41,070 nt of DNA from Anaerolineae bacterium (lineage in GTDB: Bacteria; Chloroflexota; Anaerolineae; DUEN01). Location of the stretch: NCBI GenBank assembly GCA_025060615.1, contig JANXBS010000027.1:1-41070 (forward strand), in the 5' to 3' direction. The notes beneath the pieces were generated by a model. That model had not been told where the DNA came from. It saw nothing but the letters and a program-made list of their open reading frames with translations, and did not search any database. Shown here piece by piece: positions 14,495-24,300 of this stretch (positions within the stretch are counted from its first letter, which is position 1; every line of letters begins with the position of its first letter). The position numbers and the translations under genes are program-made.

Positions 14495-17400
14495 CTAAGG
14501 CTTGCTCAACAGCGGGAGATATAGGCTGTATTTCTGGCCATAGTGCGCCGAGGCGACGACATAGGGCGACTCTGCCGAGGCGGCAACGGCCTTGACCCGG
14601 TATTGATAGATGCCATCCACCAGGTTGAAGGCATCCGTGTAGCCGGTGGCGTTGGCAGGCAGGGCCGCGATCACCTCGAAGCTGGCGACGCCCGGCGCGC
14701 GCCGCTCCACTACATACGCGCTCTCATTGGTTGCGTTGTCCTGCCAGGCGAGCTGCACGCTGCCCTGCTGCACACGAACGCGAAGCTGTGTAGGCGCCGG
14801 CAATGTGGCAGGCAGGGTCGCGGCGCTCACCGGGCCGGCCAGACCGGAGTCGCCCGTTGCGTTCCGGGCGCGCACTTTGTAGAAGTAGGTCGTGCCTGGA
14901 GCCAGGTCCCGATCCGTGAAGAGGGTCGCACCGGCGCCCACGGAACCGACCACGGCATAGGTCCCATCTGCCCTGTCGCTGCGCAGGACCTCGAAGCCCA
15001 AGAGCTGGCTGGCGTCGCCCGCGTAGCTCCATCGCACCTCGACGGACTCGGACGACCGTGGTGCAGCCTGGAGATTGCTGGGCGCGCCAGGCAGCGGCGG
15101 CAGGGCTTCCACCGGCTCCGAGAAGGCATAGTCAGAGGAGAACACCGCGTCGCCTGTCTGAGCGGCCTCGACGCTTGCGCCCGCCTCGGCGGCCATGGCG
15201 CCCTCACCCTCGGTAACCACGATGCTCATGTCCGCCTCGATCGTCGTGACGCCCTCGCCCAACTCGGCAGCTATGATACCCTCGCCTGGCTCGGCAGCCA
15301 TAGCGGCGGCGCCGCTGAGGCCGTCAGCCTCGCTGCCCAGCGCCTGCACCCGGAAGACGAAGGGCTGGCCGGCCGGCAGTTGGGTCGCGGTGAACGACGT
15401 GGCGTTGGCCGGGGCGTTGCCGATCCAGGCGCACACGCCACCAGCGCAGCGTTCGATCCGGAACCCGGTTTCGCCGACGCTGTTGTCGCGCCAGCGGATG
15501 ATCACTTGGCCGATGCCGGCCTCAGCCACCACCTCGCTGGGAAGGCTCAGCCAGCCAGCCTGGCCTACCGCCACGAGCCTGCCATCGCCGGTGGTGACGT
15601 ACACCGTGCGGTTGGCGCCGATCACCGGCGCGCTGCGGGCGTCCACCGGCGCGCCCAGGTCCACTCGCCACCGCACCTCGCCGGTGGCGACGCTGAGCGC
15701 ATACAGGTGCGTCCCCGCCGCAACATACAACAGGCTGTGATCCACGGCTGGCGTCGCCAAGATAGACGTGCCGAGGTCTTGCCGCCAGCGCAGGGTGCCG
15801 TCCGGTGCCAGGGCGACCACCCGGCCGTTGCGGTTGACGGCGTAGATTGTGCCGTTCAAACCGATGGCCGGGGTGGCCGTCACCTCTGCGCCGGTGTCAT
15901 ACGCCCAGCGCTGTGTACCGTTGAGCGAGAGGCTGACGACCGCGTTGCCGCGCCCGACGTAGACGTGGTCATCCGGCCCGACGGCCGGCGCCGTGGTCGG
16001 GCCAGAGGCAGGCGCCAACTCCCGCTGGATCACCCCGCCGTAGCGATCCACCAGATAGAGCCGCACCGCGCCGTTGTCGTTGGTCCACACCCCGCCGCCC
16101 CCACGGGTGAGCGCCACGGGTCCCCTGGGCGAGCCGAAGGAGTTGATGAGGGTCAGCGAGCCCGGCGTGTAGCGCATGATGCCGAACCGGGTGGGCAGCC
16201 AGACCACGCCATCCGGGCCGATGCGCGGCGCGCCGGTGAACTCATTGCCGAGCGTCAACGTCCGCGTGTCGCGGGGGTTCAGATCGCGATCGAACACGCG
16301 GAGGGTGTTGCCCGCGACGACGTAGACGCCCTCGGTAGCCAACGCCGGCTGGTGGTCCGGCGCGACGGCCAGAGGCCGGCTATCGAGCAGCGTCCCGTCG
16401 GGGCGAAATCGTAAGATCTGACTGCTGCCGGCGACGACGATCAGGCCATAGCGGTTTACCACCGGCGCCGTGCGCGGTGTGCCAGTAGTCGTCGTCCAGA
16501 GCCGTAGGCCGGCGGACGGGCCGTTGGCCGTCGTGGCGCTAGAGGCGAACCAGTCGCGGCCGGCCTGGGGCCAGAAGGCGCGCATGTCGGCCGGGTTGCC
16601 CCAGTAGCTGAAGGCGGGATCGCCGAAGAGCTGCATGGTCGCCAAGCGCCAGTCGCCGGGGTTCACGCGGATGATGGCCTCCATCCCCTTCCACAGCGCA
16701 TCGCCCAGCCGCAATGGAGCCTCCACGATGTCCCGGTTGAACCAGTCCTGCAGCGGATCCAGCGCGCTGACCGGGACGATGTTCAGCCCCCCGACCCAGG
16801 CGGCAACTCGGCCGTTGGCCAGCAGCCGGCTGGCGACCGTCTCGCGGCCCTGGCGCCAGTCGCCCCGTCCCCCTGGCGGAATGATCCAGACGTCGCCGGT
16901 GGAACAGGCGTTGGCGAAGACCACCGGGACGATGCCGAGCCGCTCAGGCATGAATGCATGGATAAAGGACCGTGGGGGGGTGAGCTCATAGCATGGCTCA
17001 TCTCCGCAGCGGCCCTCCCTTGGGCGCACCGGGTTCTCGATCTGACGGTTGTCGTTCCAGTCCTCGGTCCAGTGCTGGGCATAGACGCCGTCGCCGTCGC
17101 CGTGGCCCTCGACATTGACCAACCCGAACGGTCGGTCTCGCCATTGCTGATCCATATTGGCCCCGCTCAAGGCCGCATCGGCCGGCTGCCGGCTGGGGCT
17201 CAGCGCAGGATCGCCCCCCGGCGCGGTGGTCTGATACAGGGCCGTGATGTTCATCTCCGGCTGAAGGATCGGCCGGAGGGTGACGTTCAAGTGCTCGGCG
17301 GAGTCAAGGCCAAAGGGCTTCACGCCATCCCACGGGAAATATAAAGCCCCATCCGCCCCGTACATGGTGCCATCCACCGTCACCGAGCGGCCGCCGTCAA

Positions 17401-19708
17401 TGTAGCGGTTCGCTCCCTGGCTCCACGAGCGGCCGTCGAAGCCCCAGAACGCAGCGGCCAACAGGGCGTTGCGCTTGTCCGGCGAGCCACTGGCCTCCGT
17501 GGCGGCCATGGCGCGCAGCGCTCGGCGCACCTCCGCAGGCGTGTTGAGCGGCAGCCGGCCCAGGGCGATCTCCGCCTTCCAGTCGTCCTCGGGGCCGGCC
17601 GAGCTACCAAAAGGCCCCTCGCGGAGAGGCGAGCCCGGCGGAGGACATTCAAGTAGAGGGCCTCCGGGCCTCTCTGGGGGCACCTCGCGCTCCCCGGGCG
17701 CGCAGAAGAGGTACTCGCCGTAGAAGCCATTGTTGTTAGTGTCCCAGTTGGAGTCCAGGTCAGCGTAGTACCAATCGGTCACCAGCGCCGGGACGTAGTT
17801 CGGTCCTGGAGTGCGGTAAGCCCTAGGTCCTTCCCAGCCGACCTCGCGCACCGGGATCTTGTCCCCGCGGCCGACCAGCAGCGCGTACACCGGGTTCGGG
17901 CGATAGGCCTGCCAGCGGCTGCGCAGCCAGTTGCGCACCTTCTCGGCCAGGTCACGGCCGGAGACGGTCAGGTTGATGGTCTCGGTGCTGATGGTCTCCA
18001 CCTGATACCCCTGAAGCTGCTTCATGTCCACCAGCGGCCACAGGTCCATATCGCGCACCGGCGGGCTATACACGATCAGGTAGTGGCGGTTGAAGGCCGG
18101 CACCATGCCGGGATCGAGGGCATCTACAAATCGGCCGCCTAAGTAGGACCTGCCCGATGCAGCGCCGGGGTAGACCAGCAGGTTGGCGCTGAGCGCCGTG
18201 CCGTCGGGGCCGGCGTCCGCCGAGACCGAGGTGACCCCGCGCGGATCAATCTCCTGAACATAGAACAGGGAAGGGCTGTAGCCTCGGTAGAGTAGGGTGT
18301 AGTCGCCGCTGCCGCCCGTTCGCGCCGTGTCCAACAACGAGCCAGAGCCGATCAGGTGCACGGTGACATTGGCGATCCCATTCCCGCGAGTGTCGGTCAC
18401 CCGCCCCGAGAAGGAGAAAGACGGTACAGGGCCGACCAGATTGCTGAACCTCACGGTGGCCCAGCTCGCCGGTCGGTTTTCCACAGCGCCGACCGGCCAG
18501 GGGTTGTTGGCGACGAGCCCGCCGCCCAGCTCGACCGCTTCCATGCCGACCGTGGCGCTCCAATCCTCGGGCAGGCCCAGCAGTGTGCGGCTCAAGCGGA
18601 ACTCCGCGTGCCAGAAAAACTCGTCGTAGGAGGCCGCCACGCTCCACGAGCCGGCTGGCGGAGAGAGCGGCCGAAAGCCACCGGCTCCGTCCCCCTCTTC
18701 CGCGCGGATGGCGCCGTCAACCGTGATGACGAAGCGATAGTCCCCCGGCTGCGCCCGCTCGTGGCGGCTCCCATCGCGGTCTATGGCCACAGCCGCCGAG
18801 CGCCCTGCAGCCCGCTCCAGGCCGGCAAAACAAACGTAGAGGTCGGTAGCCGTGTGCTGGATGTAGACCGTCGTGTAACTTCTCTCGCGCAGCCCTACCC
18901 GCTCGGCCGCGCCGTACTCGGCGGCCTGGCAGCGCCCATCTACGGTTACGCTGCTGGTCGTCCGCGGCACCGTCAGGTCCTGGGGCAGCACGCCGTTGGT
19001 GTCGAAGCGCGGATTGCCGCGGAGCAGACTGGAATACCTCCCTTCCGCTTCCCGATGATGGCCGTTGAGGCGCCAGACGCCTCGCAGCCCGCCTCGAGAC
19101 CAGACCTCGCGATACATGTCGGCCCGGATCTCCTCCTGCGTGCGCACGACATCCCAGATGCGCACCTCGTCCAGCATACCGTAGAAGTAGTAGAAAAAGC
19201 CGGTCTGGTAGCCGCTTCTCGGATCGGCTCCGATGCCGAGCGGCGCATCGTTGGATGTCAGCGGCCCGCTGCCGGCGGTGGAGTCTAGGTCGAGCTCGCC
19301 GTTGACGTAGTACCGACGCCGGGTGCCATCATACGTGACCGCGATGTGGGTCCAGACATTGGCGGGGATCTGTCTATTGCCGTCAACGGCCGAGCCGATG
19401 CCGCGAGGGTAGAAGCGGATCCGGCCGGTGCAGAACCCCAGCCAGTAGCCGGTCCTCCAGTCCTTGCCCACCACGGTCTCGCAGCGGTCGTCGCGGAAGC
19501 GATAGACCCACGCCTCGATGGTGATGGCGGTGCGAGGATGGGGTCCGTTTTCCACCTCCACGAAGTCGCCATCGCCGTCGAACTTGAGCGTGCGCAGGGT
19601 TGGCCCGAACTCGTCGGCGTGCGCCGGCGGCGCCGGCGGCACCAAGGAGGCCAGGACCAGCGGCATGCATATTAACCATCGTATCAGAATGCTGATCTTG
19701 CAGTTCAT
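14495..19708 (-). CDS. Secreted multidomain protein with gingipain-like C25 peptidase domain and beta-propeller
   Basis: 1737 residues. Signal peptide 1-31 (ends PAPPAHA). Then: LamG-like jelly roll (about 40-235, ITIEAWVY, HIAVTYDG, GMLDEVRIWD), CBM9/DOMON-like domain (about 245-430), carboxypeptidase-regulatory-like beta domain (about 435-500), a C25 cysteine peptidase-like domain (about 540-1070) with VNVEGHGDGDG (His869) and VFANACSTGD (Cys935), a PQQ-type beta-propeller (about 1085-1460), FN3 repeats to the end, and the tail LYLPLLSKP. An Ala/Glu/Gly-rich stretch (about 1537-1595) splits the FN3 region. ATG 19708 has GGGGAGGT upstream. C25 peptidases cut after Arg or Lys; substrate here unknown. 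The final tail is likely a surface retention or sorting signal (inference). Confidence 0.85.
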   Translation of the reverse strand: MNCKISILIRWLICMPLVLASLVPPAPPAHADEFGPTLRTLKFDGDGDFVEVENGPHPRTAITIEAWVYRFRDDRCETVVGKDWRTGYWLGFCTGRIRFYPRGIGSAVDGNRQIPANVWTHIAVTYDGTRRRYYVNGELDLDSTAGSGPLTSNDAPLGIGADPRSGYQTGFFYYFYGMLDEVRIWDVVRTQEEIRADMYREVWSRGGLRGVWRLNGHHREAEGRYSSLLRGNPRFDTNGVLPQDLTVPRTTSSVTVDGRCQAAEYGAAERVGLRERSYTTVYIQHTATDLYVCFAGLERAAGRSAAVAIDRDGSRHERAQPGDYRFVITVDGAIRAEEGDGAGGFRPLSPPAGSWSVAASYDEFFWHAEFRLSRTLLGLPEDWSATVGMEAVELGGGLVANNPWPVGAVENRPASWATVRFSNLVGPVPSFSFSGRVTDTRGNGIANVTVHLIGSGSLLDTARTGGSGDYTLLYRGYSPSLFYVQEIDPRGVTSVSADAGPDGTALSANLLVYPGAASGRSYLGGRFVDALDPGMVPAFNRHYLIVYSPPVRDMDLWPLVDMKQLQGYQVETISTETINLTVSGRDLAEKVRNWLRSRWQAYRPNPVYALLVGRGDKIPVREVGWEGPRAYRTPGPNYVPALVTDWYYADLDSNWDTNNNGFYGEYLFCAPGEREVPPERPGGPLLECPPPGSPLREGPFGSSAGPEDDWKAEIALGRLPLNTPAEVRRALRAMAATEASGSPDKRNALLAAAFWGFDGRSWSQGANRYIDGGRSVTVDGTMYGADGALYFPWDGVKPFGLDSAEHLNVTLRPILQPEMNITALYQTTAPGGDPALSPSRQPADAALSGANMDQQWRDRPFGLVNVEGHGDGDGVYAQHWTEDWNDNRQIENPVRPREGRCGDEPCYELTPPRSFIHAFMPERLGIVPVVFANACSTGDVWIIPPGGRGDWRQGRETVASRLLANGRVAAWVGGLNIVPVSALDPLQDWFNRDIVEAPLRLGDALWKGMEAIIRVNPGDWRLATMQLFGDPAFSYWGNPADMRAFWPQAGRDWFASSATTANGPSAGLRLWTTTTGTPRTAPVVNRYGLIVVAGSSQILRFRPDGTLLDSRPLAVAPDHQPALATEGVYVVAGNTLRVFDRDLNPRDTRTLTLGNEFTGAPRIGPDGVVWLPTRFGIMRYTPGSLTLINSFGSPRGPVALTRGGGGVWTNDNGAVRLYLVDRYGGVIQRELAPASGPTTAPAVGPDDHVYVGRGNAVVSLSLNGTQRWAYDTGAEVTATPAIGLNGTIYAVNRNGRVVALAPDGTLRWRQDLGTSILATPAVDHSLLYVAAGTHLYALSVATGEVRWRVDLGAPVDARSAPVIGANRTVYVTTGDGRLVAVGQAGWLSLPSEVVAEAGIGQVIIRWRDNSVGETGFRIERCAGGVCAWIGNAPANATSFTATQLPAGQPFVFRVQALGSEADGLSGAAAMAAEPGEGIIAAELGEGVTTIEADMSIVVTEGEGAMAAEAGASVEAAQTGDAVFSSDYAFSEPVEALPPLPGAPSNLQAAPRSSESVEVRWSYAGDASQLLGFEVLRSDRADGTYAVVGSVGAGATLFTDRDLAPGTTYFYKVRARNATGDSGLAGPVSAATLPATLPAPTQLRVRVQQGSVQLAWQDNATNESAYVVERRAPGVASFEVIAALPANATGYTDAFNLVDGIYQYRVKAVAASAESPYVVASAHYGQKYSLYLPLLSKP

Positions 19709-20014
19709 GCGGCACCTCCCCTGGCTGGATGGACCAGCGCAAGGCTTTACACGGGGGCACGCGCGCAGGCATTGGTCACTAAGTATGATATTATAGAGAT
19801 TTATCGTCCTAAAATCGTCCAGTCAGCGCGCAGGAAGCGAGAAAAGCTTCCGGCCCACGTCCAAACCCCAAAAGGTGGCTACAGCACAAAGGGGTATCGG
19901 ACCGGACGTTTATCGGACGATAGTTTGATATACTTCTCCTAAATACGACTAACACTCTAGCTAGCGTCGGTCGCTTTCGCTATCATGTGGTCAGGACCAA
20001 GATAAGGAGGAGCA
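19709..20014. promoter_or_regulatory. Divergent intergenic region with repeated ATCGTCC/GGACGAT motif
   Basis: 306 bases between the minus-strand peptidase gene and the plus-strand AIM24-family gene. A TATAAT box on the minus strand at 19790-19795 could serve the peptidase gene, and TATACT at 19929-19934 the plus-strand gene; neither has a good -35. The motif ATCGTCC occurs at 19803-19809 and 19814-19820 and in inverted form at 19915-19921 (GGACGAT), flanking both boxes, so it may be an operator shared by the divergent genes. Confidence 0.4.
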
Positions 20015-20722
20015 ATGGCTCACAAACTTGACTACACCATCGTGGGGGATGACATGCAACTGGTCGAAATCACACTTGACCCCGGCGAAGGGGTGCGCGC
20101 CGAGGTCGGGACGATGGCCTACATGGAAGATGGCATCGAGATGGAAACCGGAACCGGAGGCGGTCTCCTGAAGGGCCTCCAGCGCATCGCTACCGGCGAG
20201 AGCTTTTTCATCACCACCTTCTGGAACCGCGATGGCCGCCCTCGCCGGGTAGCCTTTGCCGCCCCCTATCCAGGCAAGATCATTCCGCTTGACTTGGGCG
20301 CCTTAGGACAGAGTTTTCTCTGTCAAAAGGACGCCTTTCTTTGCGCAGCACACGGGATTGACATAGAAATCGCCTTCACCAAACGCCTGGGGGCCGGCCT
20401 CTTTGGCGGCGAAGGGTTTATCCTCCAGCGCCTCTGTGGCGACGGCCTGGCCTTCGTCCATGCTGGAGGTACCATCATCGAGAAGGAGCTGATGGACGGC
20501 GAGACACTGCGGGTGGATACGGGATGTCTGGTGGCCTTCGCCCCGACGGTGGACTATGACATCCAATTCGTGGGGGGGTTCAAGAACGCCCTATTAGGCG
20601 GCGAGGGGATCTTTCTGGCCCGTCTGCAAGGCCCAGGCAAAGTCTATCTGCAGAGTTTGCCCTTCTCCCATCTAGCCGATCGCGTCTTGGCAGCTGCTCG
20701 CGCGGTGCGTACACGTGGGTGA
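20015..20722 (+). CDS. AIM24-family (TIGR00266) protein
   Basis: 235 residues, no signal or membrane segment. The family folds as a beta-rich trimer-like barrel; its bacterial role is unknown. Visible marks are the N-terminal [20 protein letters not shown], the glycine-rich [18 protein letters not shown] and the later [19 protein letters not shown] and [11 protein letters not shown] repeats. ATG at 20015 has AAGGAGGAG 4 bases upstream, a strong site. Followed after 54 bases by a small membrane protein gene with its own ribosome site, probably one operon. Confidence 0.9.
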   Translation: MAHKLDYTIVGDDMQLVEITLDPGEGVRAEVGTMAYMEDGIEMETGTGGGLLKGLQRIATGESFFITTFWNRDGRPRRVAFAAPYPGKIIPLDLGALGQSFLCQKDAFLCAAHGIDIEIAFTKRLGAGLFGGEGFILQRLCGDGLAFVHAGGTIIEKELMDGETLRVDTGCLVAFAPTVDYDIQFVGGFKNALLGGEGIFLARLQGPGKVYLQSLPFSHLADRVLAAARAVRTRG

Positions 20723-20776
20723 GCGAACATCGTTAGGAGCAAGCGAACAATCTCTACTTTTTGAGGAGGAAATTCC

Positions 20777-21292
20777 ATGGGCTTCTTTGGTCTCAAAAAC
20801 GCCATCAGCGGTTTATGGGGCGGCCCCCTCATCGCGCTCATAGGTGGTGGGATCCTTTTCCTCGGCATCCAATGGCGCGCGAACACGCAGGCGTTCGTCG
20901 CGTCTGCGGCCCGCGCAGAGGGCCGAGTCGTGGAGCTGGCCGTCGAAACCCGCGTGGAAGAAGGTCAAGAGAAAAGGCTTTTCTATCCGGTAGTTGAATT
21001 CACCACAGAGGATGGTCGGGTAATACGCTTTCGGGAGGGTACCGGCAGCAATCCGCCCTCTCACCAGGTCGGCGACACGGTGCAGGTGTTATACAACCCG
21101 CAGGTACCGGAAGATGCCCGGCTCGAAGGCTGGTCCCTCTGGATTGGTCCGACCCTCGTGCTCGCCTTTGGCACGCTTTTCATCTTCCTGGGGGCCATCG
21201 CATTCCTGCAGTCGCTCTTGGTCGTGCTCGGCTTAGGCGGCCTACTGGGAGTGCTGGCTTTTCTCTTGTTGCGGCGAAGAGCCAGGCCTTAA
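20777..21292 (+). CDS. DUF3592-family membrane protein
   Basis: 171 residues. One membrane helix near residues 14-32, a soluble beta domain (about 35-115, ARAEGRVVEL, FYPVVEFTTEDGRVIRF, GDTVQVLYNP) and two more helices near the C-terminus, ending with an Arg-rich tail RRRARP. The beta domain with PVVEF and VLYNPQ is diagnostic of DUF3592. ATG 20777 has GAGGAGGAAA 5 bases upstream. Function unknown; the pairing with the AIM24-family gene suggests an envelope role. Confidence 0.88.
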   Translation: MGFFGLKNAISGLWGGPLIALIGGGILFLGIQWRANTQAFVASAARAEGRVVELAVETRVEEGQEKRLFYPVVEFTTEDGRVIRFREGTGSNPPSHQVGDTVQVLYNPQVPEDARLEGWSLWIGPTLVLAFGTLFIFLGAIAFLQSLLVVLGLGGLLGVLAFLLLRRRARP

Positions 21293-21331
21293 TGGGCACC
21301 CTGCATGAGAGGAGTTGTTGAACCGATCGCC

Positions 21332-24300
21332 TCAGCCGGCCTGCAACTGCCGATTAAAGGGCAGGTTGAGAAAGGCACGGCGGGCTTCTTCGTGGGGAAT
21401 AGCTGCTGCGCGGGACTCGAGCATAGCGCGCGCCTCCATCAGCAGTGCGTCGGCTTGAGCAGTTTCACCTAGCGCGCGCAGGGTTTTTGCGGCTGCCCAT
21501 AACACCGCTTGCGGATGCAGAATGCCTGCTGGCGCAGCGCGGTAGAGGGTCAGCATCTCTTCCATCGCTAGGCGCGCTGCTTCTAGATCGTTCAGGCGCA
21601 AGTACGTCTCCACCAGGTCCACCAGATCGTGGCATAGGTCGGACGTTTGGCCCAGCTCACGGCGTAAGGACAGGCCGGCCTGAAGATGTTCCAGCGCTTG
21701 CCTCTCATGGCCCAATTCGCGTTCCGCAGCCCCTAGCGCGATCAGCGCGGCCGCTTGCAATGGACGGCTGCCGATGGCCTGCGCGCGTTCCAAGCCGCGC
21801 TGGGCTTGCAGGCGAGCGGCCGCATAGTCAGCCTGATAGTGGGCGATCACAGCGCGATTGATAGCGCAAACCGCTTCCCCGCGCTGATCCTGTATCTGGG
21901 CGAAAAGGCGCTCCGCCCTCTCCAATGTCTGCCAGGCTTGCGGATAGCGGCCCAAATTTATATGAAAGACGGCTAAGTTGACCAGAGTCGCCGCCCGGCC
22001 TTGTGGCCGTCCTAGCGCTTCATAAAGCCGAGCGGCCTGGCTGAAGGCGAGCTCAGCGGCGGAGACATCGAACAGACGGACATGGGTGGTCGCTAATTGG
22101 AGCAGAGTCTCGGCCTCGCCGACGCGGTCCCCCAGGGATTGGGCGAGTTCCAATGCCTGCTGGTTTAATTGCCGTGCTCTGGCGAACTCCTGGTGAGCGA
22201 AGGCGATGCGAGCGGCTGTCTCAAGGGTGCGGAAGACGACAAAACGGTTGGACTGTCGCTCTGCCAGCGACATCGCCTGGGTGAGCAGATCGTGGGCTGT
22301 GCGAAAATCCCCCTGGTGTAAGGCAACCTCGGCCAGAAGGCAGAGGCAGGTGATCTGAGCGGCCTCATCGTTCTGAGCGCGATAAAGGGCGAGCGCCTGT
22401 TGCAGCCTCCGTTGGGCCTGATCATAGCGGCCAGTCAGCATGGCATGCACGGCTTCCTCTCGAAAGAATTCCCCCTCCTGGCGAGGATGGCCAGCCGCTC
22501 GGGCACCCAAGGCCTGCAGCGCTTCAGCCTCTTGTTCGCGCTCTCCGCGGGCGCGGTGCAGCAGAACCCGCCTTCGGAGATAGAGACATTCTCGCTCTGG
22601 ATCCTGAAGCAGGGTCACCAGTTGTCCCATCTCATGTAGATCGGCCTGCTGAGCTGCAAGTGCATCGGTGTGGGCCAAGATCTGCTCGCGGAGGGCCAGT
22701 AGATCAAAGCGCAGCGCAGGGTCAGAAGCCCAGGCGAGGCCACGATCCAGCCAACGTCGAGCCTCTGCGCTGGCGTAGAGCGAGAGGGCGTAACGGGCAG
22801 CTCGCAGATACCAGTGGGCTGCTTTTTGCCCCTCTTCCGCTCCCTCCCAATGGCCGGCGATGAGCGCGGCAAGTTCCTCCTGGCGTGTCGGGTACAGCTC
22901 GGCCAACGCCCGTGCCGCGCGACGATGATACCGTCGACGTTCTGTAGCGCGCAGAGTGGAATAGACCGCCTCGCGTAAGAGGTGGTGGCTGAAGGTATAG
23001 GCGAATGGGCTGCCCACTTCTCGCAACATGCGTCGGCTGAGCAGGATCTCGATGTGATCCAATACGCTGCCCTCGCTCCATCCAGTCATCTCGCTAAGCA
23101 GTTCCACATCAAAGCTCAGGCCACATACGGCAGCCACCTTAACCAAGGTGAGCGTTTCCGGGTCGAGGCGCTGCAACCGTTCGGCGAGCAGCTTGCGAAT
23201 GGCTTCTGGCAGAGGGGCCATTGGCGGAGGCAATAGCTCTTCTCGCCTGCTGGCCCTCTCGAGCAGGTCCTGCAGGACCTCGATGGCAAAAAAGGGGTTG
23301 CCCTCACTATACTCGTAGAGATAGGCGCCGAGATCTCCCTCCGACAGGAGATGGGCATACTCTTCTACCATCGCCTGCATGGCCGAAAGCGAGAGAGGGG
23401 CGAGATCCAAGTGCAACATGTGCCCCGCGGCTTGTAGGCGACGCTTCACCTCACGCAGCGGATGCGTGGGACTGATTTCCTCGCTGCGATAGACGCACAG
23501 CAAGAGGAGGCGATGGGAAAAGGCGCGTCGGCTGATAAACTCCACCAGCGCCCAGGTGGCAGCGCCAGCCAGGTGTAGATCCTCGAGGATCAGCAACAAT
23601 GGACGGGGACGAGCTAGTTCCGTCAGGAGCGTGGCCAACGCATCGAACAAGCGCATCTGCTCACGCTCGAGATCCAGGCGTTCCAGTGGGAGGGGAGAAG
23701 TGACGGGGTCAGAGGAAGATGGCGACCATTCTGGCAGAACAGAGGTGATGACGGAGGCTCGCAGTGGATCAAGGTTGAGATTTTGCCACAAGGGCAACGC
23801 CGAGCGCAACGCATTGAGCAGCGCTTGGTAGGGCAGCGGTTCGTCAGCTGTCATCTCTCCTTTGAGCACGCGCCCGCCATGGGCTTCCACCCATGAGGCG
23901 AATTCTGCGACCAGCCGGCTCTTCCCAATGCCGGCCAAACCGCTCAACAGCACTAGCCCCCCTTCGCCGCGTCTGGCTTGCTGCCAGCGAGCCTGCAAGG
24001 TCTCCATCTCCTGCCGACGGCCGACAAAGGGTAGGCACAACGTCTGCGCCTTAGCCGCCTTTTCGACGGAAGAGGGTACGGGCATCAAGGCGGCCGGCAA
24101 CGTTTCCTCGCGCAGGATGAGCTGATGCAACGCTTGCGTTTCAGGCATCGGCTCGGCTTGGAGTTCCTGTCGCAGGCGGCGGGCAAACGTCTCGTAATCC
24201 TGCAGCGCGCCGGCGCGGTCTCCAGCCTCGTAACGTAACATCATCAGGCGACGTAGGGCGTTCTCTTGAAAAGGCTCGTAGGTCAACAGCCGCCGTGCAC

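Noticed and set aside
14543-16414. Long plus-strand open frame of 623 codons opposite the secreted peptidase gene
   Set aside because: It is an antisense shadow caused by GC-rich codons; His/Arg/Gly-rich product with no family resemblance or ribosome site.
18356-19288. Plus-strand frame of 310 codons opposite the LamG/CBM9 part
   Set aside because: Antisense shadow with no start signals; composition is typical of a complementary strand.
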